Part shown: positions 48,443 through 56,425 of the stretch, in pieces | How the letters are laid out: every line of letters starts with the position of its first letter | How positions within the stretch are numbered: the first letter of the stretch is position 1 | Assembly (NCBI RefSeq): GCF_002554795.1 | Contig: NZ_PDEQ01000004.1 | Coordinates: forward strand, 369,790-433,789 | From: Longibacter salinarum | GTDB lineage: Bacteria > Bacteroidota > Rhodothermia > Rhodothermales > Salinibacteraceae | Direction of reading: 5' to 3' | Length of the DNA: 64,000 bases | Notes under the pieces: generated by a model | What the model was told of the DNA's origin: nothing | The model's input: the letters and a program-made list of their open reading frames with translations, nothing else | Database searches by the model: none | Program-made: the position numbers and the translations under genes

Positions 48443-49021
48443 TCACGGTTCGGTAGAATCATTGTCCATGACCGGCGGGCGCAAAACGGAGTCAATCACG
48501 TGGATGACGCCATTACCGGTCACGATATCCGCGTCAAGCACGGTAGCACTGCCGACGCGAAGCGTACCGTCGTCAGCGCTGACCGGTACAGATGAACCCT
48601 CCATCGTATTGACAAACGCCATTCCACTCACGTCCTCGCTCATCAATTTTTGCTGCACGACGTGGTGGGTCAAAATCATACGGAGACGATCCCTGTTTTC
48701 ACGATCGAGCAAATCGGGAACGGTCCCTTCGGGAAGTCGATCGAATGCCGCATTGGTCGGGGCAAACAACGTATACGGACCTGCGCTCGCAAGCGTGGAG
48801 TCGAGACCGCTCGAATCAAGAGCGGTCTGTAAGGTTGTAAAGCGGTCGTCGGTTTCGATCACACTCGCTAGAGAACTACTATCGCTCAGCGTGACAGCCG
48901 TAGAATTATCCTCTTGTGCCGGATCCCCGGACTCGCCGCATCCAGCTATGGCGAAAGCAAGAAAAGGAACGACCAGAATGGCCGCCAGGGATCGGAACCA
49001 GCAAGGTGTATACATAGACAA
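48443..49021 (-). CDS. Fasciclin (FAS1)-domain lipoprotein
   Basis: 192 residues. The N terminus has a hydrophobic signal (LAAILVVPFLAFAIAGC) with a lipobox A-G-C at about residue 28. One FAS1 domain follows: SLASVIETDDRFTTLQTALDSSGLDSTLASAGPYTLFAPTNAAFDRLPEGTV, LRMILTHHVV, and TGNGVIHVIDSVLRPP. FAS1 domains mediate cell-surface adhesion or ligand binding. It stands alone, with a 250 bp gap before the SDR gene. Confidence 0.9.
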   Translation of the reverse strand: MSMYTPCWFRSLAAILVVPFLAFAIAGCGESGDPAQEDNSTAVTLSDSSSLASVIETDDRFTTLQTALDSSGLDSTLASAGPYTLFAPTNAAFDRLPEGTVPDLLDRENRDRLRMILTHHVVQQKLMSEDVSGMAFVNTMEGSSVPVSADDGTLRVGSATVLDADIVTGNGVIHVIDSVLRPPVMDNDSTEP

Positions 49022-49388
49022 TGATATAGAATCGTCAGGTACCGGTTTATCGCTGTACTTTCAACACTGGATGCTGTTTTGCCTTGTTTGGTGATTTTCG
49101 AAACATCCGCTTTTCTTGACCTCTGCAATGATATTGAGAGATTCGTTTTAGCACGTGTCGACCCGGTGGACTACGCGCTCTCTACCAACCACCAGGGCCA
49201 AGCCTCCCCAATTTGAAATCACCGTCAACCTCTTGACACGTTGGCGCAATACGTCGTACCGTAAGACTCCCTGATGACGGACGCGCCCGCCGACTCAAGC
49301 CGTCGCAAAGCGTTTGTGAATCAGGAACCCGTTTCTCACGGGATGGTAAGAGCGGATCCTGACGGGCAGAACCGCCCCGAATACATAT
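49022..49388. other. Intergenic region upstream of fasciclin gene and tRNA-Asn
   Basis: About 365 bp. A TTGACA at 49234-49239 followed after 18 bp by TACCGT could be a weak tRNA promoter, 125 bp upstream of the tRNA. No ORF with family character; no tandem arrays. Confidence 0.35.
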
Positions 49389-49463
49389 TCCTCGGTAGCT
49401 CAGTGGCAGAGCATCCGGCTGTTAACCGGACGGTCGCTGGTTCGAATCCAGCCCGGGGAGCCA
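49389..49463 (+). tRNA. tRNA-Asn (GTT)
   Basis: Acceptor TCCTCGG pairs with CCGGGGA (one T-G wobble), D arm GCTC/GAGC, anticodon stem TCCGG/CCGGA with loop CTGTTAA (anticodon GTT), T arm CTGG-TTCGAAT-CCAG, discriminator G and an encoded CCA. Confidence 0.96.
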
Positions 49464-49476
49464 AAAAGATGAAAGG

Positions 49477-49511
49477 CCTAAGCGCTTGCGATCCAAGTGC
49501 TTAGGTTTTTT
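49477..49511 (+). terminator. Rho-independent terminator after tRNA-Asn
   Basis: CCTAAGCGCTT (49477-49487) pairs with AAGTGCTTAGG (49495-49505), 11 pairs with one G-T wobble, followed by T6. Confidence 0.9.
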
Positions 49512-49731
49512 CTATTTACGTCAATCCTCCTTCGGTTCTGCAGGTCGTGCGGAATCGTCCCGTCGGATTCTTTGACGATCCTCCCTCATGTCACCCATCC
49601 TGAGGATCGCGTGTTCATTACCCCGACCCGACCCTCAACCGCCGTATGAGTGGACGTGATCGGAGGCCTTGTAGAACGCCACGCTGAGGGCTACATTCTG
49701 CATCTCTCCCTCCTCTGGTCTCTCCCCTTCG

Positions 49732-52700
49732 TTGTCTATGTGTCGCGTCATAATCAGGCACCTTTTTGTTTTGACCCTGCTGCTCCTCGTCCCGCGCTCC
49801 GTAGCCGCTCAGGACACGCGCGAACAGGCAGTGTCCATGAATCCCGAGCTCACCAAGGCAAAGACGATCGAGATCACACATCCCGATGGGGTGATCGACA
49901 TTCCGAGCTACCGGAGCGCAACGTATGAGCAGAGCGTGCAGCGGCTCTCTCCGGACACGGTACTCGTAACGGTCGCAACGAAGCGGGCATCGTTCGACGA
50001 CCCGTACCCTGTTGTGGCCGTCCCCGACTCGATGCAGCGCTATGCGGGACCAACGGCCAACATCCAGAGCGATGCGGCAGATATTGCGGCGATAGCGAAC
50101 CAGATCCGCTCCCAAGCGAATGCAAGAACCCAGCAGGAGCTAGTCAACGCCGTCCTCCGCTGGAACAGCAACCACCTGCGGTGGGCTCGTCCGAACGAAG
50201 TTCCAGATGCCCTTACGGCACTCGAGCGAGGTAGCGGTAACTGCATCGCCTTCACCCACCTCCCCGCCGCCGTTCTTCGCCACCTGGGTATTCCGGCCCG
50301 AACTGCCCGTACGTTTGTCGCCCGACCCGACGCGAATGCCCTCATCCGACACTACCTTCTGGAGGTCTACTACCCATCCACCGGCGCTTGGGCCACGTAC
50401 GAACCCCAGATTCCGGGGCAGCCGTGGACGAGCAACGTGTACCTGTACAACGCACCCGACTGGAGCACGGCCGGACAGCGCCGGACACGTCCCATCAGCG
50501 AAGACCCTCGCACCACCGTTCGGTATGCGCGTCAGGCCGTCGACGCATCGATTCGTGCTGGTGCCACTCCGCTCGCGTCGAAACATGACAATGACGCTCT
50601 GTACACCGCCGTGGACGGAGACGGGCCCATCGCTGCCGTGGGACGCACCCGAAGCCCCGGCGACGACATCTCCGCCCTTTTGACGAGCGAGGCGATCGTG
50701 TTCGAAGCGGATGCCACCGGCACGCTCATACCCACCGACACCGTTGGCGGACGGGCTGCGCCGGAGACGTTTTGGGGATTTCACGCGATGGATGTCAAAG
50801 GCACACCGGTGCTTCTACCGAACCATCGAGGGAGCATCGATGCACATGTGGATCTCGGCATCGCGGCAGGACCTGCGCTCGGACGCGATGCTCCCTACAT
50901 CTTCGAACGGTCGGATGACAGCTGGAGCAGCACTCGCCTTACGGGTCCACCCTCAGAAGAATTGGCAGCCACCGAACAAACGGTCGCCATCGGGCCGGAA
51001 GCTGCTGTCGTGGTGGTGCCGATGGACCGGGATGACCGCCAGGGTCGCGAAACGTGTACCGCGCACGCATTCGCTCGCACGAATAACGGCTGGAAATGGA
51101 CGGGCGAACTGGACGTGACCACGCCTGCCGCCTCAGCGACGTTTCGGAGCTACTCGGCCCCGAATTACACCTTAGAGGTGACCTGCAAGCCGCAAGCTGC
51201 CATCGTAGACGGGCGCATCGTCGTCGGAACGTTCATCCGCGGCGAACAGGGTCGGGACGTAAGAGGCGGGCGAATGGACGTTTCGCCGGTTGAGCCGACC
51301 GACGATGTCGCGCAGGGCCATCTCCAGATCTTCGAAGCGGGAGCCGATGGTGAATTTGCAGAGACCGCTCGATTTTCTTCGGACGGCGAACAGTGCACGT
51401 TTCCGGCCTCCATCGCCGGAAAGGGACCGCGTATCGCGGTGGGCGCGGCTCACTGCGACGACGGCAAGGATCACATTCGTTTTTACTCGCTGAGTAGCGA
51501 CAGCTGGACGCAGGGAGGCCGCCTGACGCCCGACTCAGAGCATCTGCGACGCGGCATGGGCGGGCGGCCCGGCTTTGCCACCGACCTTGCCTGGAACGGC
51601 GAAACGCTGGCCGTCGGCACGCGCCGATCCGTTGGCAATACCCACGCCCGCTCCAGTGTGGTGCTCTACACATCGAGCGGTGCAAACGATTGGACGGAAT
51701 CGCAGGTGATCGAATCGGACAATAGCAGCTGGCGTCAGGAGTTCGTGGCGTTTCGCGGCGATCGCCTCATCCTGGAAGGTCCGGAAGAGTCGCATGTACT
51801 GGAACGGTCCGGCGACACCTGGACGCGGATTGCCAGCCGTCGCCCCATCCGGGGCGGACTCGACCGTCGGGCACCCGGCGTCGCCGTCCATGGTGAAACG
51901 ATCGTTGTTGCGCGCTACCAGCCTACGCCAGCCCCCCAGTCGCACCATGACGGTGGGATTCTTACGCGCCTGCTGCCCACACCCGCCCTGGACGTATACC
52001 AGCGAACGGACGGCTCATGGATGCGCACGGCACAACTTCGCCTGCCGGAGCCCGCTTTGCCTCATGATGTGCGAATGGCTGTGGACATGGACGATCGGCA
52101 CATCGTCGTCGGTGTGAAAGAAGCTACGTTCGTATTCACGCGAACCGGCCAGGGATGGAGCAAACCCGTGCGTCTGCGCACGTCCAAACGCGAATCCATT
52201 CGCTTTGGCGAGTCGGTGTCGATTCACGATGGCGTGATTGCCGTCGGTGTATCTGATGCTGCCATGTTCACCGATGCGGGACGGCAGTCGTATGTGGGCG
52301 CTGTACACCTCTTCAACGGCAACGGAACGCAGTGGACGCATGCAGCAGAGGTGCGGGCTCCGGAGCCGGAGGCATACGCAGCTTTCGGGCGGTCGGTGGC
52401 TCTGTATGACGGTACGCTGCTCGTGGGTGAAAGCGGCAACCCCGGGCGGCGCGACCGGACCGGTGCGGCCTACATCTACAAGCGCTCGAGTGGATCGTGG
52501 ACCCATGCGGCCACCCTGGAGCAACCGTCCGCCGACACACAGGATCGATTCGGAGAGAGCGTAGCCCTCCGCGGAGATACAGCGATCGTGGGTGCCTCTG
52601 GAAATACCGCCGGACGTGGATTGCCGCATCGTGGCACCGCCCTGGTCTACACGAGAACATCTGAAAACACGTGGCGCCTGTCTTCTGTGGCCGGCGCCTC

Positions 52701-52827
52701 GCCAGCAACATCGACTGAGCGACTCGGCGCACACCTGGCCTTCACCGGTACGCACCTGTTGATGACGACGAGGCCGCAGCGCGGATCGCGAGAGCGTGGA
52801 GTTTACGCTGTCCCGATACGCCGATAA
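49732..52827 (+). CDS. Secreted transglutaminase-like protein with a beta-propeller-like repeat region
   Basis: 1031 residues. Signal peptide (RHLFVLTLLLLVPRSVAA). Residues about 110-230 form a transglutaminase/protease-like core: GSGNCIAFTHLPAAVLRHLGIPARTARTF with Cys171, then HYLLEVYYPSTGAWATYEP with His207; the third position is Glu224 rather than Asp. Residues about 270-1031 have repeated segments of the form GDxIAVGxxxA...GAVxLYxxxGxxWT (for example GESVSIHDGVIAVGVSDAA, GRSVALYDGTLLVGESGN, GESVALRGDTAIVGASGN), an FG-GAP/integrin-like propeller repeat, probably two propellers. Likely a surface or secreted cross-linking or binding protein. Substrate unknown. Confidence 0.75.
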   Translation: MSMCRVIIRHLFVLTLLLLVPRSVAAQDTREQAVSMNPELTKAKTIEITHPDGVIDIPSYRSATYEQSVQRLSPDTVLVTVATKRASFDDPYPVVAVPDSMQRYAGPTANIQSDAADIAAIANQIRSQANARTQQELVNAVLRWNSNHLRWARPNEVPDALTALERGSGNCIAFTHLPAAVLRHLGIPARTARTFVARPDANALIRHYLLEVYYPSTGAWATYEPQIPGQPWTSNVYLYNAPDWSTAGQRRTRPISEDPRTTVRYARQAVDASIRAGATPLASKHDNDALYTAVDGDGPIAAVGRTRSPGDDISALLTSEAIVFEADATGTLIPTDTVGGRAAPETFWGFHAMDVKGTPVLLPNHRGSIDAHVDLGIAAGPALGRDAPYIFERSDDSWSSTRLTGPPSEELAATEQTVAIGPEAAVVVVPMDRDDRQGRETCTAHAFARTNNGWKWTGELDVTTPAASATFRSYSAPNYTLEVTCKPQAAIVDGRIVVGTFIRGEQGRDVRGGRMDVSPVEPTDDVAQGHLQIFEAGADGEFAETARFSSDGEQCTFPASIAGKGPRIAVGAAHCDDGKDHIRFYSLSSDSWTQGGRLTPDSEHLRRGMGGRPGFATDLAWNGETLAVGTRRSVGNTHARSSVVLYTSSGANDWTESQVIESDNSSWRQEFVAFRGDRLILEGPEESHVLERSGDTWTRIASRRPIRGGLDRRAPGVAVHGETIVVARYQPTPAPQSHHDGGILTRLLPTPALDVYQRTDGSWMRTAQLRLPEPALPHDVRMAVDMDDRHIVVGVKEATFVFTRTGQGWSKPVRLRTSKRESIRFGESVSIHDGVIAVGVSDAAMFTDAGRQSYVGAVHLFNGNGTQWTHAAEVRAPEPEAYAAFGRSVALYDGTLLVGESGNPGRRDRTGAAYIYKRSSGSWTHAATLEQPSADTQDRFGESVALRGDTAIVGASGNTAGRGLPHRGTALVYTRTSENTWRLSSVAGASPATSTERLGAHLAFTGTHLLMTTRPQRGSRERGVYAVPIRR

Positions 52828-52861
52828 GAACGCGGTTGTAGACATCCTCATGACACAAGCG

Positions 52862-52893
52862 ACGCCCGCCTCCGACTTGTCGGAAGCGGGCGT
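52862..52893. terminator. Bidirectional terminator hairpin
   Basis: ACGCCCGC and an adjoining TCCGA pair with TCGGA and GCGGGCGT in the 96-bp gap between two convergent genes. Confidence 0.7.
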
Positions 52894-52923
52894 GCGTTTG
52901 CTCTCAAACCGGACCACAAATTA

Positions 52924-54888
52924 TCACTTCGTCCAGTCGTTGTTCGTGCGATCGACATCCGGCAGATACGCTTCCGGGTCGAGTTCGACTTTCTCAAGAT
53001 CACCGGCCGGCAGCGTGATCGTCACGCTCCGCTCGCCGTTCATCCAGGGCGTTACGTCGGTCTTCCGTGTGACCGTCTCGCCATCAGCGTAGGTCGCCTT
53101 GAGGATGACCGGCATCACCAGGTTGTCGCGGTCTTCGACCGTAACGGTCGGCTGATCACCGGAGGTATCGACGCTCTCGATGGCGTGATCCAGGGACCAC
53201 TTCTCGTAGAACGCACCGCGCCAGAACCAATCCAACTCCTGTCCTGAGACATCTTCGAACGTATTGAAGAAGTCATACGGCGTGGGGTGCTTGTACGCCC
53301 ACCGGTCCACATATTCGCGATAGGCCTCGAAAAAGGTCTCGTCCCCGAGAACACCGCGCAGAGCATGCAGCATGGTGCCGGGCTTCGCGTAGGACGCGTA
53401 GACCCGCTGCGGACCGTCTGATGGATAGAGGTCGGCGTGCCGCATGGACGGTGCCTCTTGTGCGGAGCCGGCAAACCGGTAGAACCAATTTTCCGATGGC
53501 ACCCAGTTGTCGGTACCGAAGAACTCAGATGCGCCCTCATTTTCGTTAAACGTCGTGGTGCCTTCGTCGAGCCACGCATGCCGTTTCTCGTTGGTCCCGA
53601 CGATCATCGGCACCCACATGTGCGAGATCTCGTGGTACGTGACGCCGAAGAGCGACTCTGGCGAGTTGCGATTGCCGCCGATGAGGGTGATCATGGGAAA
53701 CTCCATGCCGCCCCCGATGATGCCTTCCACAGCCGTCATGTGCGGGTACGGATACGGCATCAACATGTCCGACAGATGCTCGATCGAGAACTGAGAGAAC
53801 TCGGCCGAGCGGTCCCACTGGCTCGTTCCCGGGCGGTACATCGAATGGATCATCGACGACCCTTCGTTGGTCTCGGCGGAGGTGGCGTCCCAGACGTACT
53901 TCGCAGAGGTACCGAATGCGACATCACGCACCTGGTCCGCCTGAAACGTCCAGGTGAGCGTTCCGTCTTCGTTGGTTGCGTTGGCCGTCGCCGTTCCTGC
54001 GCCGCGGTCTTCTTCTGTAACCACGTTGACGATGTCCGACGTGTTGGCCGCCTGCTCGAGGCGCGACTGCGTCTGCTCCGCCAGCACCTCCTCCGGATTC
54101 TGAAGTTTGCCAGTCGCACCAACGATCCAGCCTTCTGGCACGGTGACAGACAGCTCGTAATCGGCGTATCCCATGTAGAACTCACCGTCGCCCTGGTACA
54201 GCTCGGCGACCCATCCGTCCACATCATCGTAGACGGCAAGGTGCGGATACCAGTACGCCAGATAGTAGACCTCGCCATCCTGCCCCATGCGGAAGTTGTC
54301 TTCGCCGGGAACGCGGAAGCTCCACTCCGTGCTCAGAGTCACTGAGTCGCCCGGTGCTACGCTCTGAGGCAAAATAACCCGCATGCGGGTGGCATCCGTG
54401 ACATATCCCATACCCTCGCGACGGAGGTCTGCTCGGGACGTAAGCTCGACCATGTCTTGGCCGTCAAACGCGAGGTTTTCAACGGTCATGCCGCCGGTAA
54501 TCTCCGCGCGGCGCGTCCGCTCCATGCCTTGCGCGTGCACGTTCTGGCGGAGGTGAAGCGCCAGAGTGCGAAGCGAATCCGGCGACCGGTTGATAAACGT
54601 GATGGTCCCCGAACCGTGTAGCATCGAATCGGACGGGGTGATCTCGGCGTTCAGGTCATAGCGCGCGTAGTTGGTCCAGTAGTTCTCGCCGGGCGTGCCA
54701 TCGGTCGTGCGTGTACCCTTCTCGACGGCCCGCTGGAACGACGGTCGCGGCTGGATCGGATATGGAATCGGGCGGCGGGTTTCTACCGCGGCCTCGTCAG
54801 AGGTGGAGCCGGACGGAGCGGCCTGCTGTGCCTGGGCCGGAGCGACCAGCAGAAGCAGCACAAAAACAAACGGTACGAGTCGATGCAT
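52924..54888 (-). CDS. Periplasmic M1-family metallopeptidase
   Basis: 654 residues. Signal peptide (RLVPFVFVLLLLVAPAQA). M1 signatures: GGGMEFPMIT (393-401, equivalent of G-A-M-E-N), HEISH at 419-423 with the distal zinc Glu442 in WLDEGTTTFNENE, and a C-terminal domain with RTDVTPWMNGE-like strands. It is a shortened M1 protein without the large C-terminal helical domain of aminopeptidase N, as is common for Bacteroidota secreted members. Likely cleaves peptides from N termini in the periplasm. It converges with the transglutaminase gene. Confidence 0.92.
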   Translation of the reverse strand: MHRLVPFVFVLLLLVAPAQAQQAAPSGSTSDEAAVETRRPIPYPIQPRPSFQRAVEKGTRTTDGTPGENYWTNYARYDLNAEITPSDSMLHGSGTITFINRSPDSLRTLALHLRQNVHAQGMERTRRAEITGGMTVENLAFDGQDMVELTSRADLRREGMGYVTDATRMRVILPQSVAPGDSVTLSTEWSFRVPGEDNFRMGQDGEVYYLAYWYPHLAVYDDVDGWVAELYQGDGEFYMGYADYELSVTVPEGWIVGATGKLQNPEEVLAEQTQSRLEQAANTSDIVNVVTEEDRGAGTATANATNEDGTLTWTFQADQVRDVAFGTSAKYVWDATSAETNEGSSMIHSMYRPGTSQWDRSAEFSQFSIEHLSDMLMPYPYPHMTAVEGIIGGGMEFPMITLIGGNRNSPESLFGVTYHEISHMWVPMIVGTNEKRHAWLDEGTTTFNENEGASEFFGTDNWVPSENWFYRFAGSAQEAPSMRHADLYPSDGPQRVYASYAKPGTMLHALRGVLGDETFFEAYREYVDRWAYKHPTPYDFFNTFEDVSGQELDWFWRGAFYEKWSLDHAIESVDTSGDQPTVTVEDRDNLVMPVILKATYADGETVTRKTDVTPWMNGERSVTITLPAGDLEKVELDPEAYLPDVDRTNNDWTK

Positions 54889-54960
54889 GAAGGAGGGTAG
54901 GTTCGTGGGAGAATGTCGGACGGTCTCTACGGATGAGCCTGGGGATACGTTCAGGCTGGA

Positions 54961-55032
54961 AGTTCAGGGTTCAAGGTTCAGCGTTCAGAGTTCAGGGTTC
55001 AGGGTTCAGCGTTCAGGGTTCAAGGTTCATCG
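54961..55032. repeat. 7-bp degenerate tandem array (GGTTCAG type), ten units
   Basis: Ten heptamers in register (AGTTCAG, GGTTCAA, GGTTCAG, CGTTCAG, AGTTCAG, GGTTCAG twice, CGTTCAG, GGTTCAA, GGTTCAT). Its right end is interrupted by a MITE; the array resumes at 55258 (GGTTCATCGTTCAGGG). Confidence 0.85.
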
Positions 55033-55257
55033 CTAGCTACCGGACCGTCTGATTTCAACACGGAATCTCTTCGGGCGACATCGCGAAACGGACCTCTTAG
55101 CGTCTCATGCGTCTCGAACGCGGGGCGTTATCGTCGAGAAATGACCAACTTTCACATGCCCGTGCCCCCACACTCCCATACTCCCACGCATTCGGGAGCA
55201 ACTGCGCCGTTACATGTGGCAGTGACACACGCCCCAGTGAAACTGTCCGGTAGCCAG
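55033..55257. mobile_element. MITE-like element, IS4-type ends (225 bp)
   Basis: Left end CTAGCTACCGGACCGTC; right end, reversed, CTGGCTACCGGACAGTTTC. A perfect 9-bp target duplication, GGTTCATCG, lies at 55024-55032 and 55258-55266. The interior is homologous to the element at 41080. No transposase ORF, so it would need a transposase in trans, presumably from an IS4-family element with the same ends such as that at 63559. Confidence 0.82.
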
Positions 55258-55443
55258 GGTTCATCGTTCAGGGTTTGTCGCGCGGGCGGATGTGCGTTCC
55301 AGGCACTATGCATCTTCTGGTTTCGGCTCTGGTAGGATGTCCGTGTTCGCACTGGGGACAGGTTCTGGATTCTCTCGGCCACGCGTCCCCGTTCGCTATA
55401 CGCAACGTACCGTTGACCTGAATTCGCACCCGTCGTGACCACT

Positions 55444-56007
55444 ATGTCCGATCTGTCTGGAATTATCACCTTTCTTCAACGCGCCGAAGCGATGAAAAAC
55501 ACGCTGCGGTCCGGCTACACATCGGACGGACGCACGGAAAGCGTGGCGGAGCATACATGGCGGCTGACGCTCATGGTCACCGTTCTCGGGCCGGAGTACC
55601 CGGATGTAGACATAGCGAAGCTGCTCAAAATGTGCATCGTCCACGATCTCGGCGAAGCTCTGAACGGAGACATCCCGGCCCCGGAGCAAGTCGAACAGGG
55701 GGATAAACCAGACCGGGAGCGAGCCGACCTCCTAGACCTAACCGACACCTTGCCGCCGTCGACGCAGGCGGAAGTGGTCGCACTCTGGGATGAGTACGAG
55801 GCCGCGGAAACGCGCGAAGCTCGACTCGCGAAAGCATTCGACAAGCTCGAGACCATCCTGCAGCACAATCAAGGCCAGAACCCACCCGACTTCGACTATG
55901 CGTTCAATCTCGACTACGGCGCGGAGTACACAAACGTAGATGCCCTGATCAAGCAGTTTCGCACCGTCCTGGACAAGGAAACGGCGCGGCTGGCGGGGAC
56001 CGATTAG
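55444..56007 (+). CDS. HD-domain phosphohydrolase (YfbR-like 5'-nucleotidase)
   Basis: 187 residues from the ATG at 55444 (GTG at 55435 is in frame). HD-superfamily residues: ESVAEHTWRLTLM (first His), KMCIVHDLGEALNGDIPAPEQ (HD and following E-x4-D), and a distal Asp in FDKLETILQHNQG (D-K-L-E). The layout matches YfbR-type 5'-deoxynucleotidases, which dephosphorylate dNMPs. The substrate is inferred. It is flanked by repeats upstream (MITE, heptamers) and downstream (copy D). Confidence 0.85.
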   Translation: MSDLSGIITFLQRAEAMKNTLRSGYTSDGRTESVAEHTWRLTLMVTVLGPEYPDVDIAKLLKMCIVHDLGEALNGDIPAPEQVEQGDKPDRERADLLDLTDTLPPSTQAEVVALWDEYEAAETREARLAKAFDKLETILQHNQGQNPPDFDYAFNLDYGAEYTNVDALIKQFRTVLDKETARLAGTD

Positions 56008-56019
56008 TTCAGGGTTCAT

Positions 56020-56175
56020 AACCTGTTTGGCGGATGGGCGGTAGACATAGTGCGCATGATCAACCCAGCCTAGTCTGACGAGCACGCGAGCAAGCATCGC
56101 GTGCTAGCATCGCGAGGACCGACCATCGGGAGGTCCGTACGTTGGGATCGCCGAAGGCTGTCCGCCAAACAGGTT
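56020..56175 (+). repeat. Dispersed 155-200 bp repeat, copy D (best-preserved ends)
   Basis: AACCTGTTTGGCGGAT at the left and TGTCCGCCAAACAGGTT at the right form a near-perfect inverted pair. Interior: TAGACATAGTGCGC, GATCAACCCAGCC, GAGGACCGACC, GGGAGGTCCGTAC and GGATCGCCGAAGGCTG. Short heptamer tracts (GGTTCAT and CAGAGTTC) flank it on both sides. No target duplication is visible. Confidence 0.8.
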
Positions 56176-56272
56176 GTCAGAGTTCAACGGCGTTCGAAAT
56201 CAACACGCGATGGTCTTTGGGTTTTGCGACGAACCGCAGACGAACCCAATAGAGACAGATCACCGAACAAAA

Positions 56273-56298
56273 AAGCGTCGCACGGCCGTGCGACGCTT
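56273..56298 (-). terminator. Terminator of the S9 peptidase gene (26-bp perfect palindrome)
   Basis: AAGCGTCGCACGG and its exact reverse complement meet without a loop; on the minus strand the stem is followed by TTTTTTG. It lies 128 bp past the stop codon. Confidence 0.65.
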
Positions 56299-56425
56299 GA
56301 TCGCTTCGAAGATGAAAGGAGGGCGAGCATCAAGGTGAACCGGCAAAGACGAGTCAGGATGGCCCTTAGGGGTTACCGATGTTGCCGGCACCACAAGGTT
56401 CGGGGTTAGCACGATTTGAAGAGGT

